64,000 nt of DNA from Triplophysa rosa. Taxonomy: Eukaryota; Chordata; Actinopteri; Cypriniformes; Nemacheilidae. Below are positions 12,896 through 26,600 of this stretch, piece after piece. The notes below the pieces were generated by a model. The model was not told the DNA's origin. It searched no databases and saw only the letters and a list, made by a program, of their open reading frames with translations. Within the stretch, counting starts at the first letter, position 1. Each line of letters opens with the position of its first letter. Both the position numbers and the translations under genes were made by a program. The DNA is taken from the NCBI RefSeq assembly GCF_024868665.1, contig NC_079904.1, forward strand, positions 3,673,807 through 3,737,806, in the 5' to 3' direction.

Positions 12896-13534
12896 CGTTG
12901 AAGATATCAAGTGGAAAAAAATATGGGTAATAACAAATAATTTTTTTATAAATAATAAAGTTAGAGAGGCATCCTTTAAAATATTACACAGAATCTATCC
13001 TGTTAAGGTATTGTTTGAACGTTTCAAATTAGATCTGGAGAATTCTTGCGACTTTTGTGGCATAACAAAAGAATCTGTGAGACATCTTTTCTTTGATTGT
13101 ATATATTCAAAAATGTTTTGGTTTGATGTCTCTAACTTTTGTTCAAGATTATTTACAACTTTGGTTCAAATTGAACTCTATGATGTCATCTTTATTTTTG
13201 TACAAGATACCATTGATTCTAAAAGTACAGTACATTTTCTTATATAACTTTTTATTTTACTTGGTAAATATCACATTCATGTGAAAAAATGGGCTAAAGC
13301 GAAGCCAAATTTTGAAAAATTTCTAAGAGAAATTAAACAATATGGACAAACTTTAAGCAATATAAAAAACAAAAAAGACTTGTGAAGCACTACTTAATTT
13401 TCTTTACCCCTGACATAGATTGTAATTTCATTTTTCAAATTATACCCCAAGTTGTATTCATGTAATTTTTATTTTTGTTGTTATGAGTTGTATATGTTTG
13501 TACTCTTTTGCACTTTACGTAATAAAAAAAAAAA
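12896..13534 (+). mobile_element. 5'-truncated L1-type LINE with 12-bp target duplication
   Basis: It encodes the end of an ORF2-like protein with a zinc-binding tail (CDFCG...H..FDC spacing, around 13050-13100), then a 3' UTR and an A-rich tail ending at 13534. The 12-bp direct repeat aagaacgaactt flanks it at 12884-12895 and 13535-13546, as expected for target-primed insertion. Only the last part of the element is present, so it is not autonomous. Confidence 0.85.
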
Positions 13535-13546
13535 AAGAACGAACTT

Positions 13547-14560
13547 AGATGGACGCGCCGCAGTGATTTCTGGGACTTCAAGCGGGAATTGCACGAGCTA
13601 AGTTAAAAAACTTAATGAAACGCGACAGAACTTTTGAAAAGACAAAGGATTATTTCATTAACTGTGTAAACACACATTGCTAGACAGGCAGGGAACACAA
13701 TCTACTTAACAGTTGAATTTAATATTAGATCAGATTGTGAGCCCGGATATGTCACAAAATAATTAATGTGTATTTCAACCATTATTTAAAAAATAAAGCC
13801 GAAGAGATGTTGGTTTTGTCTGTTGTTGATAATTACCAGCTGTGAAATATCACGTGCTCACGCAGTCACGTCACAAGAAAATAAGTAAACGGTGTCCCAA
13901 TGTGAAGTGAGCCAGGGTCCTTACCAGTGCCCGAACCCGTGTAAACGATATACTGATTCACGAGCTAGGGAGCTGATTGAGTCCCAGCCAACTTCGGTGT
14001 TGTGTCATAGCTGGGGGCGTGATATGGGCGGAGTCAGTGAGGGGAAATCAATCCTTTCCTCTGACTAGCCTTGCCTTCCATTTCGAAGGGCTCATCCCTA
14101 TATGGACACAAAACCACAGAGACATTATTTCTCAAAATAACTCCACAGAGGTAACGAGTCATTCATTAAACAAACAACTTAATGTGACGTAACACCAGCT
14201 ATCTTAAAGGAAAATGTCCACCACAAATCATGTGATCAGTAACAGTAATGATGGATTCAATACATATTGATTGACAAACATATAGTAACACAGTCCATGT
14301 CCTTGATTAGACAATATTGAAGTAACTGTGTAGGATGTGCCAATTTTATAAATGATATTTTCGTTACATTTATATATAATAACGAATGTATATATAAATT
14401 GATTTAAATAAGAGATTATTATTATAGTCTTTGATGTTATTTTTTGCTTTTAAACAACAAATGATCATTTAAAAAAATTACAGGACAGCTTCATGTGACA
14501 GAAATATAATTATATTCATTTAATAAACATTCTCCAAGTTCAGAAACCATTGACTGACAA
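13547..14560. other. Spacer upstream of plasminogen-like locus A
   Basis: No gene seen. 14150-14340 is related to 33000-33080 joined to 33547-33594 and to 34420-34580 (shared tracts 'aaacaaacagcttaatgtga' and 'tgatcagtaacagtaatg'), marking old segmental duplication. Confidence 0.5.
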
Positions 14561-14573
14561 ACATCTCATGAAC

Positions 14574-14681
14574 TGCATGTCCTTGTTAGGATAATAATTG
14601 ATAGAGGTCTGATTGCAGGGTGATGTTTGTTGTACTCACATTCAGAACCTCTGTGCTCAGTTTGCTTGTCAACGCTCCAAC
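14574..14681 (+). promoter_or_regulatory. Conserved 5' flank/5' UTR of plasminogen-like locus A
   Basis: The block 'catgtccttgttaggataat' plus attgatag, followed by 'tgtgctcagtttgcttgtc' and caacatg, is nearly repeated before loci B (40107-40195) and D (51857-51962). The motif gttaggataatgattgat loosely resembles an HNF1 half-site pair, which would suit a liver gene, but this is inference. No clear TATA box was seen. Confidence 0.4.
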
Positions 14682-17528
14682 ATGGAGGTTCAAAAAGCAG
14701 GTGTTTTATTTTGTCTTTTCCTCTTCTCGGGTAAGCCTTCTTAAGAGTTATTTTATTATTAGTCCATTTCTGCTCATTTTATCTGGATGTAAATAATATG
14801 ATGAATTATGTTACCTCCAGTTTTCCTAATGGACTACACTGAAAGTACAGGTAAGTTGATGACAGGTAAATTGAAGGAGTTTTTATGTCCATTCACCTGG
14901 TTTAATTCCTTACATCCGATACTTTATTTATATTTAAGATATATGAAGATAAAAACAATTTTTCGTGATTCTAGGCGCATAGCCTAAACCACTTAAATAT
15001 CCAGTTAATTTCCTAAATCACCATAACTAAATAAAAAATAAATCATGTCACAATGCAATAATTAACCATTTTTAGCTGAAATGTGTCACAGAACCTTTAA
15101 CATCTGAAAAAACTTTCTGTTTTAAGAGATTAAAAAAGATTTTCTGTTTAAAATATGGTTCTTCTATGGCATTGCCTTGAAGACCATTTGGAGTACACAT
15201 GTTTACTTTAACCAAAATTAAACCAAAGAGCAAACATAAGCTACATCTTACTGAATGTTTTCTTACAGTCTTGACTAAACAAAAAATATTTTCCAGTAGT
15301 TATTCCAAAAGTGCAATAATTTGTATATACTACTGTTGAAACATTTACAGTCACTTACTCACTTATTAATATTTTTCTACATTATGAAAATGTAAAAGTT
15401 TTCTACATTTTAGAATATGCGTAAACTCATCAAAACGATGGAATTATGTAAATGTAGCTATGGAAATAAGGTTAAATATTAATAACAAATCTAAACTCTG
15501 CTTAGAATTTGCAGAATGTTTTCTCGTCATTTTATAAAGGAGTTCTCATCTATGCTGGGCTCTTTTGGCTGATTTTTCTTAATTGTTCAATCAAAGTCAT
15601 CAATTTCAAACACATATTTAATTTTTCTGTCTTATTTTCTCATGATTATGACTTAAATGTTTTGATATAACAAAATAAATGTTTCTGGACATCTTGTATT
15701 TTCTATATGTCAAGTTATTTCTGATAAGTTTCAATTTATTTTTGCGTCTCTCAAGCATCATCCTATACAAACATGAAATATCTGAATTAGTGCTGTGGAC
15801 AAAAATAAAGTTAAACATGCAAATAGTATATGTAGAAAATAAGAGAGAAAAAATGCAAACAATGACTCACCTATATCTCTTATATACTCTTGAATCTGCT
15901 CTTGTATACATGTAGAAGATTGTATGTACAGCAGAGGAGACGACTACAGAGGCAAGATCTCCACCACTGAGAGTGGACACACCTGCCAACGTTGGGACTC
16001 TGATCCACAAAATAAGTACACGCCATCAAAGTGAGAATCTATCATTTACTTACTGAGAATTTATGAAATATTGTCCACTTAGTACAAGTACAAAAAATGT
16101 GTGTTTTGTAGACACCCTGAGAAGAACTTTGAGGAGAACTATTGTAGGAACCCTGATGGAGAGGTCAGGCCCTGGTGCTATTCCACAAACCCATCCAAAC
16201 CTTGGGAGTTCTGCTCTATTCCTCGATGTAGTAAGAAATCACATTCAACTCAACTCTCAACTTTATTTATATAGCGCTTATTTATATAGCGCCTGCATAC
16301 GCAAGGCATAATGGGTATTTCGCGCATTGCGAAAAAGGTGAATATATAGAAAATAAGACAAAAAAGGTCAACAATGACACACTTACTGTATATCTCATAC
16401 TCTTGAATCTGCTCTTGTATACATGCAGAAGATTGTATGTACTGCAGAGGAGACGACTACAGAGGCAAGATCTCCACCACTGAGAGTGGACACACCTGCC
16501 AACGCTGGGACTTTGATACACAAAATAAGTACACGCCATCAAAGTGAGAAACTAGCATTTACTTACTGAGCATTAATGAAATATTGTCCACTTAGTACAA
16601 GTAAACAAAATGTGTGTTTTGTAGATACCCTGAGAAGAACTTGGAGGAGAACTATTGCAGGAACCCTGATGGATCACCCAGGCCCTGGTGCTATTCCACA
16701 GATCCATCCAAACCTTGGGACTTCTGCTCTATTCCTCGATGCAGTAAGATTCACTCCTGTCAGCCTGAAATCACTGTGTCAAATATTCAGTTTATTATTT
16801 ACAGTATATCATATGATTATCTTTCTCTTGTAGGAACTGAACCTGCCACAATTGTACCAGAACACACCTGTATTACTGGAGATGGAAGCTCTTTCAGGGG
16901 CAATATTTCTGTGACCAAATCAGGGAAAACTTGCCAGAGTTGGATATCTCAAACACCTCACAAGCATGGCAGAACTCCAGATAACTCCCCATGCAAGTAA
17001 GCATTAAAGGCTTAGTTCATCTTCATCATGTCTGGTTTACTATCTCCGTGGGGACAGTCCATAGGCGTAATGTTTTTTATACTGTACAAACTGTATATTT
17101 TATCCCCTACCGCTAACCATACCCCTAAACCTAAAGATCATAGAAAACGTTTTGCATTTTTAGATTTTTAAAAAATATTGTTCTCACACGAGTCCCCATG
17201 TATTGGTGTGCATTCAGGTTTAGGTCCCCACCGGGATATAAAAACATGTCACACACGCACGCACACGTTGGGTTTCCATGTTTTATGGGGACATTCCATA
17301 GACGCAATGGTTTTTATACTGTACAAACTGTATATCATATTCCCTACCCCTAAACCTAACAATCACACAAAACGTTGTGCTCTTTTAGATTTTCAAAAAA
17401 GTTAATTCTGTATGATTTATAAGCTTGTTTCCTCATGGGGACCAAAAAATGTCCCCACAAAGATGGCAATATCCAAAATCCTTGTGGGCACATTATTTGA
17501 TCCCCATTCCGTTGGGTTTACCTGGTAC

Positions 17529-17608
<80 letters not shown>

Positions 17609-20600
17609 ACACAGAGGACATTATACTGTACATGAAAAATAAAAGTAAAAATCTGTAAATTGCGTTTTTTTCTTTATACGATCTAACATTTGGCGTAGTC
17701 GGCAGGATAGTTTTTTGCCATGTGAACAAGATGGAACAACACTACAATATCATTTTGGATCAATAACAAGACCATATAATGCATCACATCTATCAGCGCT
17801 GACATGAAACCAGAATGTAAGAATTGTCATTTTTACGTGACCCATTGCTTTAATATTAAAAATCATTTCATTCCAGAGGTCTTGTAGAGAACTACTGCAG
17901 GAACCCTGGTAATGACAGAGCGCCCTGGTGTTTCACCACAGACCCTGAGACCCGCTGGGAATACTGCAATGTGCCCAGATGTCAAGGTCAAGCTAAACCT
18001 TGTCTGTACTGAAGGAAATGAAATAAGATTTGCCAACAGTAAATGAGATATATGGCGTACCAGTAACTTACACAGTTATTCATATTCTTCAACATAATTT
18101 TTTTCCTACATTTTAGAAAAAGAGTAAACTCATCAAATTGATGGAATGAAGGAAATATAATTATGGGAATTAGGTTAGATCGACGATTATCACTGTAGTC
18201 CCCAGCTGGGGCGGGAAGCCTTTCTGTTTGGAGTTCGCATGTTCTCCCTGTGTCAGTTTCCCTCCACAGCCCAAAGACATGCAGGTTAGGTTAATTGAGG
18301 ATTCTAAATTGTCCGTCCCCCAACTTGTGTGTGGATCAACTTGTGTATAAAACAGACTTGTGTATAGATTGACTAGTTCTCGCCTTAGATGCTGGAATGG
18401 CATTAAGAATAAAATCTATGCTGGGCTTTTATTGGCTGTTTATTCTTAATTGTTTAAACATAAGTCATACACATACATGTACACAAAATTCAACTATTAA
18501 CAATACACAAGAGCAGATTCAAGAGTATGATGCAGTGTTTCCTGCTATTTTCAATGGAAAGTAGCTAAAGCCTGCCTGAAAAGTTGCTAAATGTCGGCAG
18601 ATGACGCCACTCACTAATTTGCATATCAGTGACGTCATCACGTAGTATCTGACAATCGTAAGCGCTTCAGGTCTGCTTCATGTCTCAGTATTATATTAAA
18701 ACAATACACCCACATGCACAATAAATAGGTTTTTATTTACTTTTAACATGACTTTTCTGTTGGCAGACAACAGAATGTATGTAATAGTGAGTGAACTCGA
18801 CCACTTAAAACTACACACCAGCATCACTTTCATTAAACTGCTAAAATCCGTCTGTGTTTATGTTTATACGTCCATACAGTCATCGCGTTTTGAATCATAA
18901 ATGCTCAAACAAGGTCAATAAGTGATTAGTTCTTGAAACACTGTTTGTACATGCGTATCTCATTCACGCATCAGTGCGGTCTTAACTGAATGTGCTGCTT
19001 CTCCCTGCCGCTCACTGAACAGAGTAGACAGAGAGAGGCGGTCCTGCGCTGGGAAAGCAAAAACTTGCTCTCTCTGGGCAGTAGAGGTGAAGCAGAATGT
19101 ATTGCTAAGTCGCCAAGGTTTATTCAGAAAGTCGCTAGATTTGTCGCTAGTCGCTTTTTGAAAAATAATTCGCTAAAGGGGTCTGAAAAGTCACTAAATC
19201 TAGCGAAAAAGTTTGTCATTGTTTGTCTTTTTTCTGTGTTATTTTCTCATGACTTAAATGTTTTGATATTGCAAAATAAATGTTTCTGGACATCTCGTAT
19301 CTTCTGTATGTCAGTATATTTCTGATAAGTTTCAATTTATTTGGCATCTCTCAAACATCATTCTACAAACATGAAATATCTGAATTAGTGTTGTTCTAAA
19401 AAACGTTGGGTTATTTTCTACCCAGCAATGGGTCAAAATGGGACGAACCCAGACGCTGTGTTAAATGAACCCAGATAATCTTTATATTTAACTCAACAAC
19501 TAGTTAAAAGACCCTAGCATTTGGGGTTGAAACAGCCCAGCATGGGTTGATTTAAAATCCAATGGTTAGGTTTGTCCCTTTTTGCCCAACGCTGGGTTGA
19601 AAATAACCCAGCACTTTCTAGAGTGTCTATGGGCCATACAGAATTCGTGCAAACTGCTGTCCCACATCAAAAAACACATTTAAAAAGCATTCAAGTATTA
19701 AAATCTTAGTTGTTTACTAAGATCCTTCTATCATCTTTCGAAACACACAATAATATCAGTAAGCTTAGTATTTATAAAATCGTCATTTTTTGGGTACTTT
19801 CAATTGGGAGATGGGTGCCCCGAACCCAAACCCCTAAATTTCAACTCATGAAAATGATATTGCTTTTTTTTGCATTTTTTTCCATTGTTGTTTTTAAAAA
19901 TATACGTTTTATTTTTTTTAAACGTGAAGTTAAAAAAATATTTATTTTATCTTTAAATGATTCAACTTTATTAAAAGAAATGTGTCCCGAGTTTTCATGT
20001 CACTACCGAAACAGTGTATGTTTCAGTCCATTGGCTGAGACTGATTTTAGCCACACCCCTACATTTTTACGAAGAATCAGTATTGTGTCCCTCTCTCCAG
20101 CTACATGGTGAGTAGACCGGTCGTATAATTTTGAAGTAAATGTGTTCAAAAGTCTGAAAATCTGTGTGTCACTAAGGAACGTCACTACCAAACATCTTTT
20201 TTTCTGCAATTAAGCAAACCTTTTTGGGCGTTATTCCATAAAATTTAGTTTTTATGCATGTACATCTGTTCAGAACTGTGCTTGCAAACCATGTGCTGAT
20301 TAGCATATTTGAGCTAGGCTCAAAACGCAAAAGTATTCAAAATTGTCACTACCAAAACAGTCACGACCGAAACGTATCACTGGGTATCATTTTTCGGTAG
20401 TGACAAAAATTGTTTCGATAGTGAGAAAAAGGGAAGTCTTAATCCTTTATTTGGGGAAATAAACAAAACTCCATACAATTATGCAAATCATTAGTATTTT
20501 AGTAAGTTGTAATAGTGATATAGTAGTTATATAGTATGGGAGTTGTAGGTTTTCTATTAGATATTTACAATCAGATGTGTGTGTGCTATGTGCTGTGCAA

Positions 20601-23600
20601 CATAGTTAATTATTTGCATTAACATAAAATGTTGAAAGTCTGATTCAGCTGTGCAAATTAAATATTGTGATCACTACCAAAACATGGGATGTTTTGTCAA
20701 AACTAAAGTATATTAAATTATCAACTAAGATGTTATTATACTGTTTGGTTCAAAATATGTAAACTAATGAATCCTTAACTTTGAAATCAGTGTGATGAAT
20801 TTTATGCCTTTTACAAACAAAGATTGATTCAAAATACAACAAATCTCATAAATTACACTTGAAATATTGTTAAAATTGTAATTGTTATTGATTTACATGT
20901 GGATGTTTTTTTAAAAATAGCAAGAAATATATTTAAAAAGTAGATTTAAACAGAATCTTAATATTTCAATATAATCCTTCTTATTAAATTATATATTATT
21001 GTGTTTCGGTAGTGACAAAATTTGGGGAGATTAAGAATTTTCCAAAACTTTCTGAAATTACAACATGAAAATTAACTGAGCACTCACTAGAAATGTGTAT
21101 CTTTAATATTATACAACTTGCATACATAAAAAAAAAATGGGAAAAACGACTTTTTTCAAGATGTTGCCAACTCTGATTTTGCACCAATTCTGTAGAATGG
21201 CCCATATCCACCTTTTTCTTGACGTCTCCATGGAGGGCGCCATTACCGCGAGTGACTTCCTGTTTTATCCTTGTTACTATGTTAGAGGACATTTCTGTTA
21301 ATGGTTAAAAATAAGGTTTCTCATTTTTGCGGTAAAAGGCTTTCACAACAGCCACAGAAAGCTCAGAAAACCTTATGAACGAGTGCTACCTACTGACTAC
21401 TGCATTCTGCGCATCTCAAAAACATCACAATATTTTTTACTTCGATATTTACTTTATTGTTATTGCATAGTACATCACTATTAACACATGAAGCATATAT
21501 CCCGGGCTAAGTGACATAATTTATTATAATATCAAATATTGAAGTTTAATATTACAGTTGTGCTGTATTCAAACATACGTATTCGCATTGGATGACGCAG
21601 GAAATATACACTATTTAAAAGTATTTTGTATGTAATGTATTTAAGTGTATGTTTGGCCAAGTCAGCATTGTAGCTCTATAAATAAATTAAAGGCATGTTT
21701 GACAACACAGCAGCTGTATCGCTACATGACATACCAAAACCAGTCACACTGAAGCATCCAGATGTCTCCAATACTGTGTTATTTTATAAAAGATCCAACG
21801 CAATGTGATCAGGTTTATTTATATCTGGTGTGGGTATCAAAATCTTCCCGTTAGATTATGAATGCACTGTTAAGAACACTGGACTTGGCAACCTCCGCTT
21901 TAGAAATGTGAACTGTTGACGGTTGATGGCAAAGAATTCGTCCAATGTTAACGATGCGTAAAGTGTTTTTATGAATTGGCCGTCTACATGCATAAGACGA
22001 TATATCAAATATGCCTGCATACGCAAGGCATAATGGGTATTTCGCGCATTGCGAAAAAGGTGAATTTATAGAAAATAAGACAAAAAAGGTCAACAATGAC
22101 ACACTTACTGACTGTATATCTCATACTCTTTAATCTGCTCTTGTATACATGCAGAAGATTGTATGTACTGCAGAGGAGAAGACTACAGAGGCAAGATCTC
22201 CACCACTGAGAGTGGATATACCTGCCAACGCTGGGACTCTGATCCACAAAATAAGTACACGCCATCAAAGTGAGAAACTAGCATTTACTTACTGAGCATT
22301 ATTGAAATATTGTCCACTTAGTACAAGTTCAAAAAATGTGTTTTTTGTAGACACCCTGAGAAGAACTTTGAGGAGAACTATTGTAGGAACCCTGATGGAG
22401 AGGTCAGGCCCTGGTGCTATTCCACAAACCCATCCCAACCTTGGGAGTTCTGCTCTATTCCTCGATGCAGTAAGAAATCACATTCAGCCTTTTATTACAT
22501 TATATTATTAATTATTGATCATGTTTCTCTTGTAGGAACTGAACCAGCCACAATTGTGCCAGAACACACCTGTATTAGTGGAGATGGAAGCTCTTACAGG
22601 GGAACTATTTCCGTGACCAAATCAGGGAAAACTTGCCAGAGTTGGATATCTCAAACACCTCACACGCATGGCAGAACTGCAGAGAAGTACCCATGCAAGT
22701 AAGCATTAAAGGGCTAGTTCATCAAAGAATGAAAATTATGTCATTATTACTGTCATGGCTCTGTCTCACTTAGTCATGTTTTTCTTGGTCCTGTGGCAGA
22801 GTCATGACAAAGCCTTTGGTTATGTGTGGAGTTATGTGTCCTTTTGACAATAATATGCGTTCTCTCCAGTGTCTTGTCATTGGCCCCGCCCCTCTCGTTT
22901 CATGTATTGCTTTCCTTCCGTGTCTAATGTTTCCCACCTGCCCTCGCTCGTTATCCCTCGTTTGTCTTCCGTATAAGATGTCCTCATGTTTCATTGTCTT
23001 GTGCTCGTGTATTGCGTTCGATATGTTCCATGGCTCCTGAGCTTTCTTGTTGTTTCATACTCGTGTTCCTGTTTAAAGTCTCCATCAAGTTTAGTAAGTT
23101 TTTAGTTTAGTTTTGTCCAGTGATGTTTAGTGTTGTTTAGTGTAAATCAGTCTTCGTCCTGTTCATTTTCCTGTTTTGTTAAGTTTACCCCATCGCGGGT
23201 TTTTGTTTCGTTTTTAGTTATTTAATAAATATTCCTGTTGTGTTAACCCCTCATCTGCCTGCGCTTGGGTTCTTCTGTCCTTGAGATTCGTGACAATTAC
23301 TCACTCTTGAGTCGCTTAACAACCGCAAGACCTTCATTTGTCTTCGGAACACAAATTAAGAGCATTCTGATCCTATTATTAGACCGCAATACAATGTACA
23401 CTCAAAGTGCAGAAAGTTAGTAAAGACACTGTTAAAATGTGTCGCATGCTCTTGTGGATGGGCGTTGGCGATGGAAGGTGGAAGAAAGGAAATTGTTGAA
23501 TAGTTTTTATTGCCAACAAAGTATTTTTGTCACTTCATAAAATTAAGTTTGAACTACTGAAGTCACAGAGACAATTTTAACGATGTCTTTACTAACTTTT

Positions 23601-26600
23601 TGCCCTTTGAGTGATGTTGTGTTGCTGTCTATGAAGGGAATCAGAAAGCTTTTGGACCTCATCAAAACTATCTTAAATTATGTTCCAAATATGATCAAAG
23701 GTCATATGGTTGTAGAATGACTTAAGGGTGAGTAACCAATGACAACTTTTTATTCTTCAGTATACTAGCCCTTTAAGGGGCCATTCACATTTCGTGTCTT
23801 TTGTGCGCGCATATTCGTTATTTTAGATGTAGACGTGCGACAAGCGCGCTCAAATACGCAAATAGTCGCGATCCCGTTTTTCTAGGCACGGTGGTGCCAC
23901 ATCGAGATGAAAATATTTAAACTTTTCAGAATGCCGAAACAAATGTCAGGAAACAAAAATCACTATTAATCACATGACTGGAACAGGACAGGAAAAAATG
24001 TCAGCGGGAGTGGGCGGGACCGGGAATACACAAATATACCTTTGATACAAATAAACACAATCTTTTGTTTGCTATGGTGTGGCTGGTTAAGTGAATGACG
24101 TTGAACAGTTGGTGGCGGTAATGCACCAAGTTGGTATGCCAACCACCAATAATATAAGAGAAGGCGGCGGCTTCCTCATACACTCACTAGACTGTAGCCG
24201 CGAAAATCAAAATGGAGTCAGACCCGAAACTCATGCTGCAATGACTACTCTGGGGAAATGATGCCTCTGTCGTGCTCACTGTATTTTTTAATGTAACTGA
24301 CAGCTTTCAGCCAAACAAAAAAACACGGGAGTGGGAGGGAATAGGAGTCATTCTTCTGGGATTGGGACGGGACTTTCCCCCATTTTTTTTTCGCGGGATG
24401 GATGGGACGGGAATTTTTTGGGCGGGAGTGGGATGGGAGAGGTTTGAAAATGCAGTCCCATGTCACCCTTTAGCGTGGCACATGATTGCTTAGCAACGAC
24501 AGACGCCAGGAGAGCTCAAACTCCTGGCGCTTTGGAAAAAAAAGGAGAAAACAGTGTGGCTTGTGTTTTCCATGCGGTTTAAGATGCGAAATCACCCCTA
24601 ATGTGACAATTTAGACTGCTTTTGAAATAGACTTAAGTATTTGGTTTTAAAAAAGGAAATGTTGTCATTATTTATCATTCTCACGCTGCGTCCGAAATCA
24701 CATAGTATGACAGTACGTACTGATTTAAATGAAGTATACCTACCTATCGACAGTACGTTCTATATAATATGTGTGGGGGTAGTATGAATAATTTTCGGAC
24801 GTACTGCATCCGCCATGTTTTATTGTCATGTCACCCGTATGCTCTTTGAGCTATGACGTATTAACATCAACCTGTACCTAGGCATCGGTACAAACATTTA
24901 TTCACGAGAAATGTATTAATCTGTACTTACATTTAAAAAACAGACACACTTTGAGGTTTTACGCTATTTTTATTTGATTAACTTTCGAAATTTGACCGTT
25001 GCTCAGCTCCTGTGGCATCATGGGATAGTGAAGTGTCCATCTGATGCACTCACAAATCTCAGCGGAAGCAGTAGACCATCCGGGTATTTCTCGCCTACTG
25101 TTTTGTGCATACCGAGGTTTCGGACATACTACTCGTGACTCGTACTCATTTTCGCCTACTACATAGTATGGAAGTAGGCGATTTCAGTACACGGTCAGTT
25201 TTCTAGGAAACACAAAAGGAGACATTTCTGTAAAACACTGACCACCACGGTCAAGTCCCAGGAAAATATATGTTTAGTTCCGTCACTGCGCTGACATGAA
25301 ACCAGAATTTTAGAATTTTCATTTTTACGTGATCTATTAGTTTAATTTAAAAAATAATTTCATTCCAGAGGTCTTGTAGAGAACTACTGCAGGAACCCTG
25401 ATAATGACAAAGCGCCCTGGTGTTTCACCACAGACCCCGAGACCCGCTGGGAACGCTGCAATGTGCCCAAATGTGAAGACCAACCTGAATCTGGTCTGTA
25501 TTGAAGGAAATGAAATAAGATTTGGCAGAAGTAAATAATATATGCCGTAATTTACTCACTTTTTAATATTTTTCTACATTTAATTATTAATAATTTTGTG
25601 TGTAAAGCGTAAACTCATCAAAATGATGGAAGAGTTCAAATATAACTATGGGAATGAGTTTGAATACAAATAAAAAAATAATTTGTGTGTTGTGGACAGA
25701 CACTGTAGTAAAAGTAGAAAATCAGACAGAAAAAAGGGTCAACAATGACTCACTCACATCTCTTGAATCTGCTCTTGTATACATGCAGAAGATTGTATGT
25801 ACTGCAGAGGAGACGACTACAGAGGCAAGATCTCCACCACTGAGAGTGGACACACCTGCCTACGCTGGGACTCTGATACACAAAATAAGTACAAGCAATC
25901 AAAGTGAGAAACTAGCATTTACCTACTGAGCATTTATGAAATATTGTCCATTTAGTACAAGTACACAAAATGTGTGTTTTGTAGATACCCTGAAGAGAAG
26001 TTGGAGGAGAACTATTGCAGGAACCCTGCTGGTGAGCCCAGACCCTGGTGTTATACCACGGACCCATCTAAACGCTGGCAGTACTGCTTCATTGCTCGAT
26101 GCAGTAAGATTCACTCCTGTCAGCCTGAAATCACTGTTTCAAATAATCAGCTTATTATTGTTATTTGCCAGGAACAGGGAGGGAAGAACCCAATTGCAGG
26201 CAGTGGTTAACGAATAAACAAACTTTATCAAATAATAATCCTGTGATGGGGAAACAGGAACTCAAAACATGGAATAAACATAAAACGTGCCACGAGGGGC
26301 AAAACAAAACAAAGTCCAAAAACAAAACACTGGGCATAATCCATACAGGCAGGGAGCCAGCAAACACGCAAGGCAACAAGGTAGACTGGAAGAAAACACG
26401 AATCAAGCACAACGCAGCAGCCCAGGACAGAAAACAGGAGGGCATAAAATAGGGAACCAAATCAAGAGGGGAACAGGTGCAGGGCATGAAATAATTAACA
26501 ATCAATAATGAGGAAACGAGAGGGCGGGGGCCAAGAGACGAGACTGGAGAGAGCGCATGGCAAGCCAAAACAAACAATGCTATGTCTCTCTCAAAAGAGG

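Noticed and set aside
14851..15915. Search for a PAN/apple domain exon before the first kringle
   Set aside because: No frame with the PAN cysteine pattern and splice borders was found by eye; AT-rich intron only.
16264..16335. Repeated tatagcgc motif resembling a short tandem array
   Set aside because: Only two partial units of a common fish repeat; not CRISPR-like and not expected in a vertebrate.
17412..17729. His/Thr-rich and Cys/Val-rich open frames
   Set aside because: Direct translation of a CA microsatellite.
26161..26577. 138-codon minus-strand frame rich in Cys, Leu and Pro
   Set aside because: LTR sequence of the same family as 22751-23295; no conserved product.
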